DNA of 64,000 nucleotides from Rhodocollybia butyracea (taxonomy: Eukaryota; Basidiomycota; Agaricomycetes; Agaricales; Omphalotaceae): contig JADNRY010000225.1 of NCBI GenBank assembly GCA_015501585.1, positions 1 to 64,000 on the forward strand, written 5' to 3'. The translations under genes and the position numbers were made by a program. The first letter of the stretch is position 1. Each line of letters opens with the position of its first letter. The notes under the pieces are model-generated. The model did no database searches. It was not told the DNA's origin and saw only the letters and a list, made by a program, of their open reading frames with translations. Shown here piece by piece: positions 1-10,645 of this stretch.

Positions 1-1803
1 GCGGTTATGGGCCTTACTCTGTATCTCTTCCATTCCTGTACATCTCTTGTATGTGAGATTGCTCCGATTGGTGTTAACAGATGCTTATTTACACACCAGT
101 TACAACTCTTCCTTCTTCTCGACTACGAGTGCCAATGACTACAACTATTACATAGCACAAGGACCAGGAAATCAAGACTTTCTCCCAAATAACGGGACAT
201 TCAGCTGGGAGTGTTCATCGCAACTTGAAGTCCCTTCCATAGATGATTGTTCAGGTCTAGGTCCAGATATCGAACCTGCCAATTGGAAATTCTTGAGTCC
301 ATCTGATTGCCTCCAAGCTTATGCAGTGGATTTTCTCTCAAACTATGGTGATATAGTTGTGGTAATTGGAGACTACACCTATAATAACACCTTTCTTTAT
401 GTGGTCAGTGCACCATCTTGGCCAATGAATGGGGAGGTGATCCCATTTGGATGGATCTGTGAATGGACTAGTGGCACTAATGGAGTGTCTCTGGCAGATT
501 CCTGCTCTATAATGTGGAAAGAAATCAATCCATCCAATTGGACAATAGGCCCAATAGGCTTCGCGTCCTTCAATTGGGAGGTCCAGTACTGCCTTGTCGA
601 AACAATTGCTCCCAGGTGTCAACTACAGTTCAACCTCGGGATTCTTGCCATTGTTGTTGCCTTCAACATTGTTAAGGTAACATGTATAGCAATCGTAGCC
701 ACCAGAATGCGCGACAATCCCCTGGTAACTCTGGGAGATGCGATAGCATCTTTCACCAACAATCCTGAGCCGCTGACAAAGGACATGTGTTTGATGTCTC
801 AAAGTTACCTTGAGCATCCTGATAGAAGTGAAGACACTACGTCTCTGTTGATTGCTTATCAACCTCAAAAAACTAGATGGATGACTATGGCCAGCCGGCG
901 ACATTGGATCCTGATAGGCTCCCTGTGAGTAGTGAATGGTTTTCATAGCGCAACATCAGCTCAAAGTCCCAATAGCTTCCTTCTTGCTCTATGCACCACT
1001 CTGGGTTTTTTGGGTTACGCGATAAATAAACTGAATATTAATTACGGCATACGTGGCTTGTCATCCCTCTGGCAGCTTGGCATCGGCAGAGCGTCATCTG
1101 AAAACATTATTACTGCCCCAGGATGGGCCATACCAACACAGGGATATCAGGCCATCATAGCATCTGTGCTCCTGGCCAATATTCCGCAGCTTATTTTTTC
1201 CATGATATACCTTGTTTTCAACAGCCTTTGCACCAAATTATTCCTGGCACTCGAATGGTCCTCTTATGCCCATTCCCGAAAACCCCTCCGTGTCTCTGAC
1301 CCTCATGGAGACCAGCGGTCCACCTACTTCCTCAATATACCATTCCGTTTTGGTTTCCCATTGATGGTTTACTCAGTCCTCTTACATTGGCTTCTGTCAC
1401 AAAGCATCTTTGTTGTTGCAATCACTGCCTGGAATGGTGATGTTGTTGATACAGCAAATAGTGTTACTAGCTGCGGCTTTTCACCAGCGGCAATGGTCTG
1501 ACAGCAATTGTTGGGGGGTCCCTTATCCTTAGCTCCCTTGCTGTAGGGTATTTCAAACACCTTCAATGTGATATGCCTCTAGCAGGGAGTTGTAGCAAGG
1601 CTATTGCTGCGGCTTGCCATCCGCCAGAGGATGGCTCAGACCCACTCAAGCCTATGAAGTGGGGCGTGGTTTCTAAACTTCCAGATAGGGATGTTTGGCA
1701 TATAAGTTTCTCAAGTGGGGAGGTTGCTCCGCCAGTACCGGGTGCTATTATGAATGAAGTTGGCGATTCGTACGTGGTCATACAGAGAATGACGTTGGAA
1801 TGA
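1..1803 (+). pseudogene. DUF6536-family membrane protein, copy 1 (5' part outside window, frameshifted)
   Basis: The window opens inside the first DUF6536 block; its last codons read WALLCISSIPVHLL and end at base 48. An intron (49-99) follows, then an exon (100-924, 275 codons' worth) with the Cys-rich loop and the QLQFNLGILAIVVAF membrane segment, an intron (925-975), and a last exon from 976 with three more membrane helices. Compared with the copy at 37 kb, one base is lost near 1,496, giving a TGA at 1499-1501. A second base is lost near 1,740, so the usual ...CYYE stop is passed and the frame runs to 1,803. Two independent frameshifts make a pseudogene likely. Function of the family is unknown; it is fungal and multi-pass. 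The DUF6536 name is from memory of the family's sequence pattern. Confidence 0.85.
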
Positions 1804-2589
1804 GGAGTACTTCATTTATCTACAGAATAAGCACTACTATATTGGGGAATCTTTTATTTCTTTTTTTGTCTCATTAGTTTTCCTTGACATTTAGCCTACG
1901 TATCGCGAACTGTTTATACATACGCTACTAGTGCAAACTTGTAGCTACCCACCCAAGTTGTTACACTCTATGGTGCCACTGGGGTATTCCAAAATTCCAT
2001 CTATCTGGTACTAAAGGCCTTCACCTGGAGTGTTTATCAGTTATTACAAGTCCCAGCGGGGGGCTCTTTCAAATTTCCATTATAACTGTAAGAGAAGATC
2101 AAATGCGTATCTTTTGATGGAGAACGCTGTAATCGATCCAGTCGGTCCGACTCGGGGATCAACCTTCAATCATTTCAGAGTGGAGTTGAAATTTAGTGTG
2201 GTAAGAGAGAGAAATCAAACACATACGCCAGCAGGAGAGGGCTATATCTGGAATCTTGTAGGGCTGTAATGGCTCCAGTTAGAATCTAGAGTTGTACTAT
2301 ATAGTACTAGTACTAGTCCTAGGGGAAGGAAGTGTTGGAGAAAGTATAGTCTTGAGTATAGTCATAACTGGAAATTCTGCTTGAGCTGGAGTTGAAAGTT
2401 TCTCCCAGGATGGGCTAAGTAGTATCATGAGAATACCGTATTTCAAGTCGATAATAATTTATTGACGAGCGTTCATGATAAACATATCATTTATCGGGTA
2501 TGTTGAGTCCTGATCCAACCCAAAGGTCAATAGTAGATTATTACATTGGCAAGCCGCTGGCGTACAGGTGGTTCTATGTGAATCGGTGT
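1804..2589. other. 3' flank of DUF6536 copy 1, no gene seen
   Basis: I see no coding pattern here. The first part resembles the 3' flanks of other DUF6536 copies (for example about 52,080-52,240, sharing runs such as ACTTCATTTATCTAC and ACATTTAGCCTACGTATC). The part near 2,440-2,500 resembles the flanks at about 39.95 and 56.2 kb (ATAAACATATCATTTATCGGGTATGT versus similar). It therefore belongs to the amplified unit. Confidence 0.6.
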
Positions 2590-2830
2590 AAGGAAAAATT
2601 AGATTGTTTCTTCTTGGAACCTCAATCCATTGCCCTAATCGAACTTCGGACTACCGTATTCCTTCAATCACTTATCGGCGTCTGAATATGTCTACATTAC
2701 CCCATCCTTGTGTACACTGCTCACAGTGCACACACATTTGGTAGTAGGCATGCTTCTTCCTCCAGCATCGTGGCATCAGTGCCGTGGCTTGGACCCAGTC
2801 GGCTTGATTTCCTTTGTCGCTGTGGATTTC
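2590..2830 (+). repeat. Segment paralogous to the 3' flank of the CipC-like gene (57.73-58.02 kb)
   Basis: Scattered identical runs align in order with 57,727-58,015: a start like TTAGATTGTTTCTTCTTGGAA versus CAGATTGCTTCCTCTTGGAA, then TATTCCTTCAATCAC, GCTTCTTCCTCCAGCATCG and GCCGTGGCTTG. No coding sequence is evident in either place. It shows that the flank of copy 1 and the flank of the CipC-like gene share ancestry although they are 55 kb apart. Confidence 0.55.
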
Positions 2831-2889
2831 TAAACAAATCGGCATACAGTAATCCAATTGATAGTTCAAATTATTCGACGCCAGCACAG

Positions 2890-4045
2890 ATACCACGTCA
2901 GCCTACCCTGGCCCTGATAAAGTTGTTGGGGGTTAGAGTAAATGTGTTGGATATGCTTCCAAAAGCGAGGAGACGAGGGGAAGAGTTAATCTCGCTGAAG
3001 TCTGAGGTGCTTGTGAAATTCTAAGCGAAAGGCAACGAGTATGAGTATGAGAGAAAGGTATGATAATCGGAGGAGGATTAGGATTAGGGAGAATAAAGAA
3101 CGAAGGGGGGAGGAAGGGAGGGAGGAAACGCCATGTACCAGGGGACAGTATGTCTTAATACCAAGGAACATGGGGTCCAAGGCAACAAAGTTGGGTTTTT
3201 CTCCTGGGCTTTTCTCCTGGACCTGGGGCGCTGAATGCCATGTGCTGTGTAGGGGTCGAAAGCGAATGAGGGGAGAAGATAGAGTTTTGGAGGAAGCATG
3301 TTGGCCAGTCGGAGCAACACAGCGGGCAAGCCTGTACATAAAACATAACATAACGAACACATAAGGTATTGTCAGCATCTACAGTTCTTTAGCTCACTCA
3401 CTGAAAGGATTGCTCACATAACACTTGGTACCAGTTCCGCTAACACGACATCTCACCCGACGATACATCCTGCGGTACATCATTCAGCTTGACCAACGTA
3501 AAATTGGCGATAGCAGTCCAAGCGCATGTCGTAGATTGGAGAGAGCCGATTTCGAAGCAAACTGGTACAAAGCGAGTCGATTGAGCGCACCGCAGTAGTC
3601 GTTGTGATAGGAAGCGCAGCTGGACGGTGGTGTATTCGTTGTCGGAGACGTGGACGGTGGAGCTGCCCAGAGCATTTCTGCACCCTGAAGAAATAGTCAA
3701 AATGAATAGAATAAGGGCGGGACGGAGAGACGACGCATACCATTCCTGCCCAATGGTTTTTGAGACCAGCAACGGCAAATCCTTCATTTTGGCAGGCCGT
3801 AAGACAACTTTCGGTGGCTCGTCGATAGCTTCAATTAGAATGTTTCCATCCACGTTATCGCTGAAACTGGGATAATATCACGCAAGTTTAGCAAACATTA
3901 CCACGAAAGCCAACCATGAAACATCCTGCATAAGACCACTGCTCGACGTCTTGAATAAGCACTGGTATAGGCTCTCCGTTGGTGTAGATAATGCAGGATG
4001 GTGGATGTACCATGACTGGGAGGTGGACAACGAATATGACTCCGA
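2890..4045 (-). pseudogene. WSC-domain protein, copy alpha (degenerate; N-terminus separated by an insertion)
   Basis: Reading the minus strand from about 4,040, one frame gives ...PVLIQDVEQWSYAGCF, an intron (GTTGGC..CCCAG), then SDNVDGNILIEAID and, after frame changes, CQNEGFAVAGLKN, an intron, SSTVHVSDNEYTT and finally NDYCGALNRLALYQ. This is the order of a WSC domain: W-S-Y-x-G-C at the start, a middle Cys pair with AG(L/V), and the YCGG.NRL.LY ending. WSC domains are extracellular Cys-rich, sugar-binding modules. The C-terminal part (toward 2,890) is low in recognisable domains and ends ELHKHLRL-like. Frame changes within the domain and loss of the 5' end mean it is not functional. It converges tail-to-tail with DUF6536 copy 1. 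Confidence 0.65.
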
Positions 4046-6120
4046 GAGAGAGGTCCCCGACTCTGACCGAAGGGAAGGGAGGGTCTTGTAGGTGTCAAAT
4101 GAGTGTTTGATTCTTCCAAAACCGCCAGATCGGGTATCTCCTTCCCACCTGATGTTGAGCCGCCATGCCGGTTAGTCCATTTGGTGGTATCCTCTTCCTG
4201 ATTTGATACGGTCATTGGCTTGAGTTCCTGCCATGCCTGTGGTGCTCACCTTTAGACGTCACAGCATGTGCCCTTGCAAAGCTACTGTGTTGGCTGTTTC
4301 TCGCCTCTGTAGTACCACTAACTTATCATATCTCAGTCTTATCCCACTTATTATGGATACACAGTCGCCTGGTTGAACTGTCTTCAGATGAATTATACTC
4401 AAACTCGCCTAACATCATCGCCTCACCTGACGTTAGGCCGCCATGCCGGTTACTCGGTTTGCTGATTGCCATCTTCCTGGTCATTGAGTCCCTCAAGGAC
4501 ACCTGATTATACTTACTGGTTATTATCTTCATCATTATTGATCTAACCTTGTCCAAGTCAACCAGCAGGAAATTTTATGAGCGCGTATTCAACAGTTTAC
4601 CCCAACTCACTGAACTGACAATGTCTTTCTGGCCAAGTCACCAGAATGGTATGGCAGGAATGCAGATTTCTATCTTGAACAAAGTTATACGCACAATGAA
4701 AGTACCTAAAGTACATGTCCAAGTCTGTACAGATAACTTAGTAGTTCCTTTGCTGGAATATGATACATAGCTTTGAATTGAACAGTGCGCTCTTAACTTG
4801 GTGAATATTGGACGGCAATTCTGGGGAATTTTAGATAGTATTACCAGGCAGCAGAGCTTTCTCTCTGGTTCGCCTGGGTTTCAGATACAGCTGGCCATTT
4901 CTACCAATGCGCAGACAAGGTGGACCATTAACACTGAATCAACTGTAACAACTTCTAACTGCCTTGTGACTAAAATGTTGTATCAGCAGTGATTATAGAA
5001 AATTGAACAGTGTAAGCTTGGTGTAAGTCGATCTAGAAGCTAAGAGTTAAGCTGTACCCTTTGTGAGCAGATTATATCCTTTTAGCTTAGCAGCTTTTCC
5101 TGGCCCTGTATTACACAAACTGGGCGGCTTCCAAGTTCCTCAATGCAATGATTCCAGGAGGTATCCGCATACTGATACTGCCAGTGTTTAGGAAATTATT
5201 GCCTGGCCATCGCCAAACATCCCTTCTCCCTCTTGTTGTCGTTCATTGCTTAGTGTTTCCGGCTGAACAAGAAGCGACTGGTGGTTTGGTGGTGGAGTAC
5301 AGACAAGCCTTGGCGCTGTTCCTAAGCTACGTGGAGCTAGCGAAGCAATAATCAGACAAATGGATGAATGACAATCAAGGATACCGCAATTGTCACTTTC
5401 AGAAAGTTGCATCCAAACCGCCTCAAGTGTACGTGGATAATTTGGCAGATAAACTACTTAACTCTGTTAAGTATGGAAATTCCGTTCACGGAAAACTGTC
5501 GGATCTTGCTCAGTAGGCAAGACTTAACTCTAGTGGCCCATCAGGAGAACGCGCTCCACCAGGTAAACCGCTGGATCTTCGATAACCAAAGTTGGTGTAC
5601 CAGCTGAATTAAGGTACATAACCAGAACCTGCAATCTTCTGTCTGCATTGTTTTCACTCCGCTATCATGCCGATAGAACAAGCAGTGAAAGTAACTTTGA
5701 TCAGCGACAACCAATACCCTCTTCCTGTCCATACATCACAGACAACTACCATCTGGAATATCACGCTGCCAGTACTTGAATCACAAGCATGTGGAACTCA
5801 CCACTTTCACGTCATTGTACACAAGTTGACAGAGAAATAGGTTATCATGTACGTAGGAGGCCTTCATCTTTTGGATAGAGAACTTATACCAACTCGGGAC
5901 TGGCCCGATGGTTGGCTCGTTCAATGTACAAGAGAGAATATATACAAACTCCGAGTCTGTATGGACAAAGGAAGTAGGACCGGATAATGTTTGCATGTAC
6001 TGTAACTAATTGTGTTAAATTCTTCATCGAAATCTATGCATCTATACTGAGTAGTGGGGGATTCATGAAGTAGATGAGTATGTAAAGCATCCCTTGATCT
6101 TGGAGTCGGGGATTGCTGCG
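4046..6120. mobile_element. Putative 2.07 kb TIR element inserted in WSC copy alpha
   Basis: Homology to the intact-order WSC copies stops near 4,045 and resumes near 6,125, where the signal-peptide region and upstream flank are found again (ACAAATATCAA.. on the minus strand, as at 47.3 and 41.57 kb). The ends form imperfect inverted repeats: TCCCCGACTCTGACCGAAGG on the left (about 4,052) and TCCCCGACTCCAAGATCAAG on the complement of the right end (about 6,112). No clear target duplication was found. Inside are only short open frames without recognisable domains, plus a 70-bp direct repeat around a GCCGCCATGCCGGTTA core (about 4,160 and 4,440). It is probably a non-autonomous or decayed DNA transposon. 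Confidence 0.5.
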
Positions 6121-6180
6121 CAGCAGCGTTAAGGATTGATATTTGTGCACGTGATGGCAAACTCCAGCGCTCATATTTGA
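6121..6180 (-). pseudogene. Detached N-terminal remnant of WSC copy alpha
   Basis: The complement of this stretch contains ACGTGCACAAATATCAA, matching the start region of the other WSC copies at about 47,310 and 41,570, where it precedes a hydrophobic leader. The upstream flank (6,180-6,310: ATCCAGTGTTCAAACACC and neighbours) also matches 41.76 and 47.47 kb. It is separated from the rest of the gene by the 4,046-6,120 insertion. Confidence 0.45.
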
Positions 6181-6590
6181 TCTTATCTTATCACCAAAAT
6201 GACGGTGCTAAGTTGCGTCTTTCAATTGGTACTTACATAGATGGTGTTACTTAACTTGCCAACGATTGGACCGCAAGATATCCAGTGTTCAAACACCAAT
6301 ATCACACACCTTAGGAATTTCGCGGCCAGCTACCTTCAAAAACGCTTACTCCTCCCACAAATGTTACTCGTGATACCCACATTCGACGAAAGACTCACCA
6401 TCCTCCATTTTGACTTGTAATACTTACTTTGTGTGCACTCGACCTCCCTATCTGCCAACGTGTCTACTTATTTGACCTTCCTTCCTCCCAACTCCAACTT
6501 CCTACTCACGTACAAGTATCACCTTGGTCCCCCTTCAAGCATCAATCACTTTACCTACGGAAACTACACCAATACGGGTACTCCCATCCT

Positions 6591-7560
6591 ATTCATACTC
6601 CCCACCATCCACCATGGACTTTCCCTAATCGCCTCAGTCTCCCCTCATAAAACTTATACACTCCCTTCAGCTTTCCCGTATAAACCAGCGTCTTCTCCAT
6701 ATCCTGCAGAAACGCATACACATTCACCAGCTGGTGGGTTGTTTTCTTGTAGTACTCCGTCCCCTCCAGCCCCTCCTCTTCGAGCTCCCGGAAACGCTTG
6801 AAAGCACGATGCATCAGGAAAAGCTGTTTTTACCTAGGTGACCCCAGAGTGGCCTAAAGCAAACTAGGTGGCCTATGAATCCTATGGCATCCTAGGAATT
6901 TGGGCTCGTCCCTTGCCAGTCAAGGCTCTTGAGGATTCCCTAGGGTATCCTAGGCAAACCCAGGGCAAGCCTAGGTTTGCCCAGGTTTGCCCAGGTGTTT
7001 TCCAGGTGGTCCCCAGGAGCACCTGGGCAAACCTGGGCAGACCTAGGCTTGCCTAGGGAGTCCTCAAGAGCCTTGACTGGCAAGGGACGAGCCCAAATTC
7101 CTAGGATGCCATAGGATTCATAGGTCACCTAGTTTGCTTTAGGCCACTCTGGGGTCACCTAGGCAAAATGGCTTTTCCTGATGTGGGCCCATGCTTCTTT
7201 AGGTGTTCCGGGGGGAGGTTTCTCGGAAGGAGATATAAGGACGATGGGGGAGTTAGCGAATTTGGAATGGAGTTTGCTTCCCGATTTTGGAGCGGGTAGG
7301 ATTAAAGCAGGAAAGCGTGGTGCTGGTGCAGATGCAGGAGGATATTCCAGAGGGCGCAAGAGTCTGCGTTCATTCGGCAGCGGGGGCGAGGGTGTTGCAG
7401 TATGAGATGGTAATTCAGAGTTGGGGGGGATTTCCCGGACTGCAAAGAGCTGAATGGAGAAGGATTCTGGGTGCCAGCTGAAGAGGGTTGGGGCTGCAGC
7501 TGGAAGATTCTTAGACAAATGGAGGTTTTCTTTTTGGAAAATACTATAGATAAGTGAAGA
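6591..7560 (-). pseudogene. SET-domain protein remnant, split by a foldback element
   Basis: The minus strand near 7,440-7,500 reads FSWHPESFSIQLFAVREIPP, then in shifted frames NSELxxSY-like and LAPxGISxCTCTSC. These resemble the C-terminal part of a SET methyltransferase domain followed by its Cys-rich post-SET tail. After the foldback insertion (6,812-7,183), the frame at 6,814-6,593 reads FKRFRELEEEGLEGTEYYKK, then THQLVNVYAFLQDMEK, the helical tail common in fungal SET/MYND proteins. Several frameshifts and the insertion make it a pseudogene. The start of the SET domain is not found; upstream lies the duplicated 450-bp segment. The long minus frame 7,680-7,159 runs through in the wrong frame for much of its length. 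Confidence 0.55.
6812..7183. mobile_element. 372-bp foldback MITE (CATCAGGAAAAG termini)
   Basis: The whole stretch is one long imperfect palindrome. The left end CATCAGGAAAAGC pairs with GCTTTTCCTGATG on the right; inner arms such as AGTGGCCTAAAGCAAACTAG and CAAGGCTCTTGAGGA.. recur inverted up to the centre near 7,000. A second element at 26,070 has the same 12-base ends. It interrupts the SET remnant. Flanking AT on each side could be part of the repeat or a 2-bp target duplication. Confidence 0.85.
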
Positions 7561-7719
7561 GGCATAAGTACCTGTGATTAGCACGCGAGATGTCTTTGCA
7601 GACCGCGGAGTAGGTGCCATCCAAGACTTGGATACTGTTTGTTCTGATACATTGGTAAGATATTTCAGCGAGAAGGTCAATTATGAATTGGGAAGGAGAT
7701 GTAGTCCTATAGTAGCCGC

Positions 7720-9891
7720 TATTAGGCCTAAAATTGGCCTAAGGCGTGTAACCGTACATTTTGACACTTTGTACGTGTTATACAATGCAATAAGAGAGTT
7801 ATACGGAGCCTGAGCGTGATAGCTGTTGCCGAGGCAAAGAACTTAACAATAATACTCAGCGAGCCGTGAAGGTACGCCTACAAGCGTAGCCTAGAGCCAA
7901 GCTAGCGAGGATACCTGGGCTGCCCGGAGATGTAACGCTAGATCGTCAATCTAGTTATACCCAAGAGTGTAGACTCTCTAAACTACAGGATATCTCGAAG
8001 CGGGATAAGTACTAAGCCAACGCATTACTCAAGGGAAGGAATTATGAGGGAAGGCATCCCTCGCGCTAAGACCCCCAACGAGCTATGTTAAGATGTGGAC
8101 TTTACAGTCTGTAACAATGGACCAGAACGATCCCAAGGAAACTGTAAAGATCTATTCGCGGCACCGGTCGCAACCGTGAGGACGGTAGAAACATGCTTAG
8201 CGGTCCTACGGAAAGCTACGCGCCGGGATAGCCTTGGCAAATCAAAACATTTGATCTTAGAAATCATACACGGAAGGTCTTATCCGTTAAAGCCGACTAT
8301 CGGGAATCACTAGTACATACTCAGCGCAGTTGCTTGAGATTATCATAAGTGGTGTCATTGGAAAGCTAGATAACAGGCCTTCTCGAGAGAATGTTAATCA
8401 CACTCAGGATGGACAGAACTATCTGAGGAATAGAATGAAACTCACCCAAGGGAAACCGGGCGGCGAGTGATCATGAAGCGTAAAGGTACTCCTGACCCCG
8501 GAGAATTGTGGAGTAATCGGAGAAACCTCGCTCGGATCAAAACACTCTAAAACTATGTTAATACTCACGAAATCATATTTTACCTCTGATATATACCCAA
8601 GAATGGACTATTTCTTTATTGTGTGTACCATATATAGGCTGGAGTTTCCTTTCCGAGCCAGATTCCTCTGTTCCACTCTCTTTCCGTCTCTCTAACTCTC
8701 TCTACTCAGTATATAAGCCAGATATATTTATTCAATAAGAACAAGTTTCTTGCCCTCGACTTGACTGCTAAGACCAGTGCTCCGTAGAACGTCCCCTCGG
8801 GACTAGTAGCGTGACGCCTCCTGACTTGGTTATCTTTAGAAAGTAATAAACTTCACAAAGTTACTTGCCACCTCCCCTGTACGAGATTGGTTGTGTTCCT
8901 TCACCTCAGAGGATCTTTCCCTCGATTTGTATGTTAGGAAGTGAGCTCCGTAGAACGTCCTCGGGACTAGTAGCGTGACGCTTCTCTACTTAACTACGAG
9001 TTGGTTGTTAGTTTCTTCACCTAGTAAGTAGCTGGTCACCTCTCTACGTGTTCCGCGGAGAAGTGTTAGTTGCTTCACGAAGTTGTTAGCCAGTCTCGAC
9101 GCTTTACCGCGGAGTGACTGATAGTTTCTTCAAGGAGTTTGATTTACTGTCATATTACTTGCTCGGCGGAATTTGGCCTGTAATAGAATTTCACAAACTT
9201 CCTTTGGCCCACTTGAGAATCTGATCGAGTCTTGAGCGTGTGAGTTCCCTCGAACTCCAGATCAACCTTAAATCTAGTTGCTTCCTTAGAGGGGACAGTT
9301 TCTAGTAAGGAATTATTCGGCTCCAGAGTGAGGGTTCCTTAGTCGACTTCCCTGTGAAGTTAGGCGAGCCACTAAGATTGTGGTACGAGTTCCTAGTGAT
9401 TAAGTTCACTCACAATATCGTAGCTTGGCCCAGAGTTTGGTCGAGGACTTTACGGCGTCACAGCAGCTAGTGCCAGAGTTTGCCTAGGGTTGTGGACAAA
9501 CCTCGAGATTACTATTCTAGCTAGAGCCAGAGTTTGCCTAGGAGAATCTTAGTTTTGTTGTATTGGTTTTGGACACATACACATTATTGGTTTTGGTTTG
9601 GTTATATTGATTCGGACATCCCGACGTTCCCTCGTACATATGTAAACCCAGCTGGGCTTCCCTCGACTCAGTTCTAAGAGTTGTCCAAGCTTAGTTACCC
9701 ATGTTAACGCAACAGTCTTGAACCTGGAGCAACCGCGTGCATACCTCCAATACTATCAAACTTTCCCTTGGGGAATCTCTGACAACCCGCCCTCGCTCCC
9801 TTACATATCGATAGTCTGGTTAGGTGCGGTAGTGTTTTTGTTAGGTTGTTTTATAGCACCTTTCACACACCTACACATAAATACCCAAATA
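7720..9891 (+). mobile_element. Unrecognised 2,172-bp non-coding element, copy A (4-bp target duplication CCGC)
   Basis: Ends are fixed by comparison with the empty site at about 13,297: CCGC stands at 7,716-7,719 and again at 9,892-9,895. The element starts TATTAGGCCTAAAATTGG and ends ACATAAATACCCAAATA, with neither TG..CA LTR ends nor long inverted repeats. No substantial reading frame is present. The first 850 bases are rich in short hairpins (for example CTAGATCGTCAATCTAG at 7,950), followed by a TATATAAG box near 8,722 and a pyrimidine-rich stretch. A 40-base block beginning GCTCCGTAGAACGTCC occurs twice (8,779 and 8,945). A second, diverged copy lies inverted at 26.2-28.3 kb. Options include a solo LTR of an unusual retroelement, a non-autonomous transposon, or an element carrying a structured RNA. 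Confidence 0.75.
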
Positions 9892-10087
9892 CCGCGGGCC
9901 CATTGCAGCTCTAGAAGTTATTAGTCAGATTTGTGCATCGCCACCACTCGGTCTGTGGGGGCGCAACAGTGCCTTTTATGCCGCCTAACATCTCGTTCAT
10001 GTCAAACAAAGGCGTCAAACTGGCGTCGATATCACAAATTCTATTGTAAAAAAGCTCGTTCCCAAACACGGCGGGAAGGAAAGACAG

Positions 10088-10340
10088 TAATATAACAACC
10101 TGAAAGACATGAAATCTAACTGTACAAGACGTTAAATAGTACTGACTAGACAGCAGTATTACTGTCTAGGACAGTCAAGATTACTGCCAAAGCCAGTAAG
10201 GATTCCTGGCTGCATTCTCAGTAACTGTCTTTTGACAGTAATCCTTACTGTCTAAGACAGTAGCCATTACTGTCCTAGGGCAGTAATCTTGACTGTGTTA
10301 GGACAGTGATATCTAATGTATCATGGCAGTTATATCAACT
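10088..10340. repeat. Left subterminal repeat array of the CACTA-like element
   Basis: At least ten degenerate motifs of the form ATTACTGTC..GACAGTAAT occur here, alternately on the two strands (e.g. TTACTGTCTAGGACAGT, AACTGTCTTTTGACAGTAAT, TTACTGTCCTAGGGCAGTAAT). The mirrored array is at 12,765-12,995. Confidence 0.8.
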
Positions 10341-10645
10341 GTGTACTAAGATATCCAATGGAAATACAGTTATATTGGATCAAGTACTGTACAAAGGACT
10401 ACTACTACTCTCGCCTAGCATAGACCTTGATGACCAAACGCTCTCATCCCGGTTGCTATCCCGCAGACAGTGCATCCAACAAAATGGTCTTAGAGAAAAA
10501 CAAAACTATCAGGTAACAGAAGCATACCTTTGAGATTTACTTGATCGGAATGTCATTCCCGAGATCCCATACACGTGGACAGTGGGGGAACAGTGGTGAG
10601 GGATATTGGTATTACCATGAAGTTCAGCTTTGATGCGCTACTCTC

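Noticed and set aside
2986..3378. Overlapping open frames on both strands around 3.0-3.4 kb
   Set aside because: They lie in the decayed C-terminal part of WSC copy alpha; low-complexity Ser/Pro/Leu content from pyrimidine tracts of introns.
4549..4992. Two plus-strand frames of 64-73 codons inside the TIR insertion
   Set aside because: I considered a transposase or F-box remnant but no motif supports either.
6433..6801. 122-codon plus-strand frame
   Set aside because: Antisense to the SET-protein tail (minus strand), Pro/Ser/Thr-rich by composition, no family resemblance.
7850..8580. Structured, rRNA- or intron-like appearance of element copy A
   Set aside because: I looked for group I core elements, group II domain V and conserved rRNA motifs and could not match any. 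Reported only as structured and unknown.
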